Shown here piece after piece: positions 42,501-51,500 of a stretch of DNA of 64,000 nt; within the stretch, counting starts at the first letter, position 1; each line of letters starts with the position of its first letter. The notes beneath the pieces are model-generated. The model ran no database searches. It was given only the letters and a program-made list of their open reading frames with translations, and was not told the DNA's origin. Source of the stretch: Acridotheres tristis (lineage: Eukaryota > Chordata > Aves > Passeriformes > Sturnidae); assembly GCA_037013685.1 (NCBI GenBank), contig CM072886.1:2914001-2978000 (forward strand), in the 5' to 3' direction. Both the position numbers and the translations under genes were made by a program.

Positions 42501-45500
42501 TACTTTATAGGCTCAGCCAAGCTGTATGAAAGCAGAGTTTTAAGACTTTAGACTGGGATACTTTGGCCCATTACACGTTAATCTTTATAAATTCAATGAG
42601 CCAAGGCACTGTGGAATGCTGGCAGCTCTTCTCAGTTAATTTTTGGCTCCAGATAGGAAACAAGTGCCACTCCTGGCCCATCTGCAGCTCCAGCAGATCC
42701 CCAGTTTGACAATTCCCACAGCCCCTAACTCAGAAATGTGGAGAGACCTGATGTGTAATTGCTTCCTCCTCAAAAGGGTTTCCACATATGGTATCTCATT
42801 AAGAAATTAAACTGGGAAACAAAATAGCAATAATAATTTCAAGAAATCTGGCCAGTTTTAGTGTATAAATAAAACAATGCCATGCCTCCTCCTCTTAAAT
42901 TTTACCCAGTAAAAAAAATAAAAAAACATCAGTTAAGAACATAAGAGAGAGATCTGGAGCTCTCAGAGGGAGACAAAAAGTTCTAAAACTTTTATATAAT
43001 GAAATAGCACAGAACAACAATAAAAACTCTGTTTCAGCATATAAAATATGCCTAATACAAAATATATTAGCATTTAATATTCCCAGAAATACTCTCACCT
43101 GTGGCCTGACAACCGACCCTCCGTTTTCTTGAGGGATCTTTCCTTCCTTTCTCTCCCAGCCCCTGAATGTCTGTGAGGGGCACTCACTTTAAGGCTTTTT
43201 TCACTGCTGTCTGCACCAGAGCTTGCAAGAGATTTCCTTTCTTCTGTCTTGGCCCTCTCCCTCTCAGACAGCAGCTTGGCAAAGAAGTCATCTGGATCTT
43301 TGGGGCTGTTCCTCGGTTTTTCAGAGGCAGAAGTGGTGTGTGAGCTGAGCAGGGCGTTGGATGCAAAGCCCACGTTGCATTTTGTGGGAGATGCTTTGCT
43401 GTCCTGCACAGCAGTGCTGGGGACACTCAGCTCGTGCTCCTCGTGCTCTTCACCCCTGGGCTGGGCTGGGCTGCTGATGCTCGTGGATCGTTTGCAGAGC
43501 CTCCTTTTTTGGGGATCCTGGAAATAAGTGCCATGAAAGCCACACATTACAACTTTACCATCTTTAAATAAACGCAAAAAGCAGAGGAAAGCTCTAGCAA
43601 CGATTTCTGAGCTAACCTATGCATTAATTTTTAGGAATCAGCTTATAAAGTAAATCAGATTTTTTTAAAAAAATCAGTAATAAAATAAAACAAACACTTT
43701 CACTTAAAATTTGACCAGTATTAAAGGTACTACCTACCATTAAAATATGTTTTCCATGGTTTTACCAAGAACAACAACAAATTACCTCCTAAGAGCTGAA
43801 TTTTGGGATTGCATCCAGCTCAAGAAATCAAGACTTATAAGATACTTACTGGTATCTACCACTACAGGTATGTAGTCTTTACTTTTAAATCAGAGATATT
43901 TATAAATATCCAACTAATTCATTGAATTTCCATATGGTCTTCAGGACTGCCTAAATGTGATAGTTAAATATTTTAATTTCTCATTATCACAAGCTTAATT
44001 TTACATTGGAAAGGTCCCTGTCCTTAGATAAAAGAAGCATAAAGGAACAAAAAAAGGCAAGAAATTTTAAACTGGAAGCACTTCTTGATGGAATATGGTC
44101 TGATTTGATCAATTCAGAAACATATTTTGAACTGAAAGCAATTTTCAGTTCCAAGCTGCTACTGATTAAATGTGGAGTCTTGGAAAAAACAGAGTAAAAC
44201 AGATATTGTGAAGGTAACACAGAAATTTTCATAGAAAAATGGAAAACCAAGTCTGTCAAGAGGTTTCAAGAATGGGAAAGACTTTTAAAGGAATTCAGTG
44301 ACCTGAGATCACAGACATGCAGGGGGTAGTTGCCTGCAATGGTTATATCTGAAATTCTGAATAAAGCAGAACCATTTCCCTAACTCACCACTTCTTCTCA
44401 GCCTGCAGATGTAATGGATTAACATGCATAAGCCATTTGAACATTATTTGTGAGTGATTTTTATCCCAGCAGGCTGGATATAAAATCCATGGGCAAGCCA
44501 AATATTCTGTAAAGTGTTGGGAATCACCTCTGGTGGACTGGCTACTGGTCCAGCCATCATTCCTTTGGCAATGAGACCAGCCCTGGGCTTGGACTTCTCC
44601 TTCCCTGTGGATTTCAGCTCCTCAGAAATCAGAGCTTCTTTTAAATCCTCTCGACTGTCTTTTAACTTCTTGTCCCAAGCACAGGACAAGTTACTGCTGT
44701 GGGTTGTCCCTGGGTGGCATTTTTCACTTCTGTGCTGATGTTTTCTGGGTGGAGGGATTTTATCCAGTGGATTTTCAACATCAGACCTAGAGGGAAGAGA
44801 GAGGAAAAGCTTGAAACAGCAAAGTAATGCACAAGTAAATTAATAAAACCAGCTAATTAAAGCACTGCTGTCAAATTAAGTTACATTGTATCTCGAAATG
44901 ATAATTAAATGCAGTCACTTTTCCTCTAAACATCTGGATTTAGGACTTCAGGACATTATTTCAGTATCATTATTATGTGTCCCAATTGGTTACAATATGG
45001 GTAAAAGAATTCCATGCTTACTTATTTTGATGTAAAAAGGGTTCAAACTGAAAGAAGGGAAATTCACATTAGATATTGGGAATAAATTCTCTACTGTGAG
45101 GGTGGTGAGGCCCTGGCACAGGGTGCCCAGAGAAGCTGTGGCTGCTCCTGGATCCCTGGAAGTGTCCAAGGTCAGGTTGGACAGGGCTTGGAGCAGCCTG
45201 GGACAGTGGAAGGTGTCCCTGCCCATGGCAGGGGATTGGAATGAGATGATCTTTTAGTTCCCTTCCAGCTCAATCTATTATGTGATTGTATATATATAAA
45301 AAGTACAATTTATATGTTATATCAGACAGGTTCTAAGCTATCACCAGCAGTTCCCATTCTTCTCAATCTGTTTGAAAATTTGTTGGCACTTTTGCTCACA
45401 TTCTCTGTTCTCCTGTAACTTAGCCTGACTCTACTGAGCCTCTCGCTCTTTGTTCAGCTGTAGAATACTTATTTTAGCCCAAAAACAAAAGCACTTTTGT

Positions 45501-48500
45501 GGCAGAAATTATTTTACTGAGTAGTTCCCAGTTCTGTGTCAGTTTATAAATTTATGCTCTGTGTAACTCAAAAATACTCACCTTCCTTAATGCAAGGAAA
45601 CAAATCCCTGAACTAGTTTTTACTCTGGGATGTTTTCCTCCATCCTAACTCATTGTAAAGCAACTCCATAAATTGAAACATCCTGCCACAAAAATGTTCT
45701 GTCGAATTTTGCCCTTTTCTGACCCAGAGATGGGGCAACTGAGAGGTGTTTTAAAAATCTTTTATTCCATTTTCAGTCTCATATGAAGGGTGAGACAATA
45801 CAGATGTTATAATTCACGCCATCACAATCACAATCAGAAGCCAACTGTTTCCTAATTACAATACATGATAAATGTTTCTTGGCCTATCAGCTTTTGTCAC
45901 ATCATGCTGTAAATGCCTTAAAGCCAATCATCTAAAATCACCCCTGATGGGTTCTATTACAATGCACCTTTCATAGTTCTGTTTCTCCAAAGTATCTGGT
46001 CTTATTGGCAAGGCCATCCTTTGAAACTTTTTCCTAGCTCCATTTCTCTCTCATCAATACCTGCCTTATTCCATGGCATTTCTAAGTCAGCATTTCTGAT
46101 CTCCAAGTTTGCCCACAGATGCACAGTGTGAGCCTTCTGGCAGGTCCTGAGAACTCTCTACAAATCCATTTCCACATTGTTCCTTTTATTTAACCCATTT
46201 TTCCAGGAGACTGTGTCCTGTGTGCTGTGCATGTAAACTGAAGGGAGCCTGATCTTCCTCTGGAATCATCAGGAAAAGTAAGGACATAAACCCTCACTGC
46301 CCAGGGGTGCTGGCTGAGAGAGTGGTTGAACACTTACAGACACTCACATGAAGCTCCAAGAGCAAAATGAAAAGGAAAGCAGTTCCTTAATAAGGAACCA
46401 GAGCAGAGTCCTGTCCGGTTAAACTCCACCCCTGAAAGCATCGTTAAAAGTTACACAAGTAGTTGAAATTAAAACTGATTTCAGGCACTGGGTGGCTGAC
46501 CTTGGCAATGTCTTTTTTTCCCTTGATTTTTTTCTTTGGCAATCCCTGCTTTTCCCTTGCCCAAAGGGGATGGCAATGGTGAGGATGACCCTCAGGGCAG
46601 GGTTAGATGGGATATTGGGAAGAAATTCCTCCCTGAGAGGATGGTGAGGCTCTGACTGACACGGGGTGCCCAGAGAAGCTGTGGCTGCCCCTGGATCCCT
46701 GGAAGTGTCCCTGGATGGGGCTTGGAGCAGCCTGGGATAGAGGAAGGGGATGGAATGGGATGATCTCTAAGGTCCCTTCCAACATTAACACTGCTGGGCA
46801 CTGCTGTGCCCTCCAGTGTTGGGGGCTCCTCTGTGGGAGAGATCCATGGAAGGGAAAGAAAAAATGATAAAAAAAAAAAAAAGGAAGAAAAAAGAAAAGA
46901 GAAAAAAAGCCTTTGCACTGCCTCCTTTTCAAGTGCTGCTTCTGAGCTCACCTTAAAACATCTTGGCTTTTTTCCCCTACAAGAAATGACTTCATGGGTT
47001 TTTTTCCATGCACTGATGCTCAGACTTGGCTGCTTTGAGCATACTGCATTTAGGATGAAGAACAAAAGCTGATTAATTCCCTGAGGGGAGAGGCTAGGGA
47101 GCTGAATTACACTTCTGTGCCCATTTTAAAAGCTATCTATGGAAGTACAGGGCTGTTAATCCTCTTTGAGGCACCAATAAATGAAAAATGTGGTTACACA
47201 CTATTTTCAGGTATTCTGCAAGGTCTGAATCTACACTGTTTGTAATAACATTGAATTTAAGACAGCAAAACTTGCTTTTCCCTATGTAAGACACGAATAT
47301 ACCTTTAGGTTGAGCACAGGTGGTTGGTTTCACCTCCAAACCTGCTTCAATTTGAGTATTTCCAATGTAAAAGGCATGAAATCTCCTATTTCAATCTGCT
47401 TCAGTGACTGAAAGATGCAATTGAGTTCATCAGTCTTCATAATTGGCAGGGAACATAAAAGATCATTTTTGAAGGGTGACTTGCACAGGAGATACTAATA
47501 ATAATAATATGGGAAATTAAGCTTTGTGTTATGAGGATAGCTAATAAAGTTGAGCTCAAGATATAAATAAAACATTCAACATTCTTCTTTCCCTTCATTA
47601 AGAGAAAGTAAGTGAATACACAGAGCAAGGAGAAATAAATCAGACTGTACCTGGAGGCCTGAGTTTTGCTTTCATCCAGAGCACTGGCATTGCCATGATC
47701 CTCATCCAGGAGCTCGGGTGGGTGGGATGCTGAGCTCTTACTCTGAGGAGTTGACAGAGCAGAGCTGGAACCTGTGCTCCTGGAAGTCCCACGGTGCTCC
47801 AGGAAGTAATTAGTGATAATTTCCAGCAGTGTTTTCAGTGGGTTCTCCTTTGCCTGGCCAAAAAGAGAAATAGAGTTCTTGGTGACTATTGAAATGCTGT
47901 GTTAGTCTGGCTGCAGGGCATTATTTTTACACTGTACACAACACTTCAACTGTTTCCTAGAGTTACCTGTGGCTGTATCCCAGGAGTGACTGAACAAACA
48001 ATCCAGGGAACTGCAAGATGGCAGCTACAGAATACCAAGAGCTCAAAGGAGCTGCTGTGTTAACTGAAGGAAGCACGACACAAAAAAGCAACCTGTCACA
48101 GTGATTTGTGACTCCCATTTTAGCTAAATATTCCAAAGGCTGGAAACTGTGCAAGAATGCACCTTTTCTACACTGGGAGAGGGTTTTTGGAAATGGCATT
48201 TATGAAGACTTATATGAAGATACCAAAAGCATTGTGGTGCCTCAAGTTATGAGTAGACTTTTTTGTAACGGTGGTGGTGTTTGCACCACTTAATTAGTGG
48301 TTTGTCTGGAGTCTCTTCTGTCTTCACGTAGAGCCAGGATCAAAAAATACACAAGGAAATAGATGTTCTCATGTTTGGGCTTGGTTGTTTATTAAATCTT
48401 ATCTAAAGTATAGAAAGTTCTGCAGCACTTCTAGCCACCAGCTAGAAGTGAGAAAAATGGAGGTGAATCCAGCTGCTACAAGGTCTCTTAAAGCTAAACA

Positions 48501-51500
48501 GTCCAATAAAGAATTAACACTTTTATAATTTATACTTTTTAACCCAATAACCAAACTCTTGTGATCTGCAGTGCAGCACTAACTGTCCAAACAGAAACTA
48601 CTGCCTGAAATCACAAAGAAGAAAGATGAACAGAGAAAAGAGACACCACCCAAAGTCTTCCATCTTGTCCCATACCTATTACTGTATTATAAAAACCCCA
48701 AATTCAAAACCCTTCACCATGTGAAATCACACATTTCTATTTAACTACACACCTATAATTTTAACTTCATCACTCAAACCTGGAAGCCTTCTCCAAGGCC
48801 TCAGGTCAAAAGCAGTGTTCTCCAGGGGGTCAGTGCCAGAAAGCACAGAAAGCTCAAAAAATCCAGGTTTCTGGGATCTAACACTTTTTATATTGCATTT
48901 CCAAGGATAATAAATACTAGAAATGTAGTTTTCATCTGCTGTGCCATATATGAAGCTGCAAATGGAAATGAGAGCATGCAAGGAGACTTGCAGACCGTGC
49001 CATGCCTTCCCTCACCTTGTTCTGCTTGTACAAGGAGTGCAGGTGCAGGACATTCCGCAGCTCATTCCTGTTATTGATGCTGAGCTCAGAGCGGGGAAGC
49101 TCCCGGTCCATGGTGGTGATGGTTTTCTTCAAACCCTGAGAAGGAAAAGTGTCAGACCCCAAAGCTTTTACTCTCAGTTTCCTTGGGTGTGACATGGAAC
49201 CTGTGGATGGCAGCAATTTGTGAGCAGGTAACCCTCAGAACCTGTGCTGTAATGGCACAATCTTGAGTTATAGCAGCTCACGGATGTGAAAATAATCAGG
49301 GTGGCTACACGAGAGGGAAATGTAGCCCTGGTGGCCAAGAAGGCCAATGGCCCCTGGCCTGGATCAGGAATGGTGTGGCCAGCAGGAGCAGGGAGGTTCT
49401 GCCCCTGGACTCAGCACAGGTGAGGTCACACCTTGAGTGCTGTGTCCAGTTCTGTCCCCTCAGTTTAGGGAGGACTCCTAAACTCCAGAGGAGGCAACGA
49501 GGCTGGGGAGGGGCTTGGAACACAAACCCTGTGAGGAACAACTGAGGGAGCTGGGGGTGTTTATCCTGGAGAAAAGGAGACTCAGGGGTGACCTTGTCAC
49601 TCTCTACAGCTCCTGAAAGGTGGCTGTGTCACCTGGGGTTGGTCTCTGTCTCCAGGCAGCACTGACAGAAACAGAGGACACAGCCTCAAGCTGAGTAAAG
49701 GGAAAATTAGGTTGGATATTAGGAAAAAGCTTTTCACAGAAAGAGTGATAAAGTCCTGGAATGGTCTGCCTGGGGAGGTGCTGGAGTCACCATCCCTGGA
49801 TGTGTTTAATAAAAGCCTGGATGTGGCACTGGGTGCCATGGGTTAGTTGAGGTGTTAGGGCTGGGTTGGACTCGATCATCTTGGAGGTCTCTTCCAACCC
49901 AGTGATTCTGTGAAATTGCTGAACATAGAAAAACAATGCAGCTGCTAAACAGCCTCCTAAGACTGACAGTCTGTATGAAAGGCCCTGAGCTGAAATTATT
50001 CCAGCCAGCCTCAGGCTGGAAATCAATCAGGTGTCCACGGCATCAGCTGGTTTGGAGTCTTCAAACTTCAGCTTTCAGTCTGTGGCCAGCACCCATGGGC
50101 ACTGAGAGACAAAATCTATGGGCATCTCACTTTCTGGGGGAGAGACTGATTTATTGTGAGTTGGATCCCAAACTAATTTAAGGGGTACAACACAAGGCTG
50201 CCATTTTGAGAGATAAAGCCCTGATTTCTTCTGTGCAGGGTTATTGTCACAACAAAGGATTTCTTTTTCTGCTGACAGAGTGTCTGCCTCAGATTTATGA
50301 AATTAAGGGCAAGTTGTGGTAAATAAAGGATCATTATCCATGTAGGCTCTGATGTCTATGAAAGATCTGGGGGAAGTAGAAGCACAAAGGATTATCAGTG
50401 CCTCTTGTTTTGCAAACGTGGATTTGGAGATAGGATGCAAAACATGGCACTGAGGTTTGTGTAACAAAGTTAATGAGACAGCAGCAGTTTAATTTCTGAT
50501 ATAAGACAATTCATTCCTGACATGGGGTCCGACATCAGCAATATTTCCTAAGGATTGAACATAAATACAAAGTACTATGTGCTGCTATAAGTAGATGTGA
50601 AGGTGGTTTCCAGTCTGCTCAACCTTGCATCCTTGTGGAGCCCAAAATTCACTTTACAGTATTACATTTGTGACAGGTACAATGGCCTCTTTCCTCCTCT
50701 TATCTCAATTCTTTTTTCCCCCTGCCAAAAAAAGGGTTTTCTGCTGAGCTATTACTGAAAACTTGGGGAGAGGGGGAGGGGGGGAAAGGAGGGGAAATGC
50801 ATGTGAAATTCATGTTACCACTTTCTCTAAAGCTGTTACCCTTTGCCTTAAATAAATAAATACGGCATTGTATGCCACTTGCAAACAGAAGGACAACAGC
50901 GAAACAGGCAATTCATGAAGGAAAAATACAGAAAAAAAAATAACAAGGAAACCTGTAAAGAGCAAGAAAATTCCAGCTGAAAGTGCGTTTCTGGATTTAA
51001 TTTCCCGTCTCGCAGGGAAAGGATGGGCTCCCCCCAGCAGGAGGAAGCAGCGGCATGGCCGGGAATAAAAGGGGCACTGTGGGAGCTGTAGTGCGGCAGC
51101 TCAACCCAGAGCCTGCCCCGCTCACCCCCAGTGATCCCAGGCTGGATAAACCCCAGGCTGGATAAACCCCCCAGGCTGGATAAACCCCCGGCTGGATAAA
51201 CCCCCCCGGCTGGACAAACCCCCCAGGCTGGACAAACCCCCCCGGCTGGACAAACCCCCCCCAGGCTGGACAAACCCCCGGCTGGATAAACCCCCCGGCT
51301 GGATAAACCCCCCCGGCTGGATAAACCCCCCCGGCTGGACAAACCCCCCCGGCTGGACAAACCCCCCGGCTGGACAAACCCCCCCGGCTGGATAAACCCC
51401 CCCGGCTGGATAAACCCCCCAGGCTGGACAAACCCCCAGGCTGGACAAACCCCCCGGCATCCCGCTTCCCGCCGGGAGGAGTGTCAGGCCGGCTTTACCT

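Larger units (their letters stand above)
36133..43098 (-). other. MINDY4 intron between exon 5 and the candidate microexon
   Basis: Seven kilobases with a solo LTR (37.8-38.4 kb), CR1s at 40.1-40.3 and 41.5-42.2 kb, and otherwise unique sequence. A weak CR1-like start occurs near 39465. No convincing exon was found in this stretch. Confidence 0.7.
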
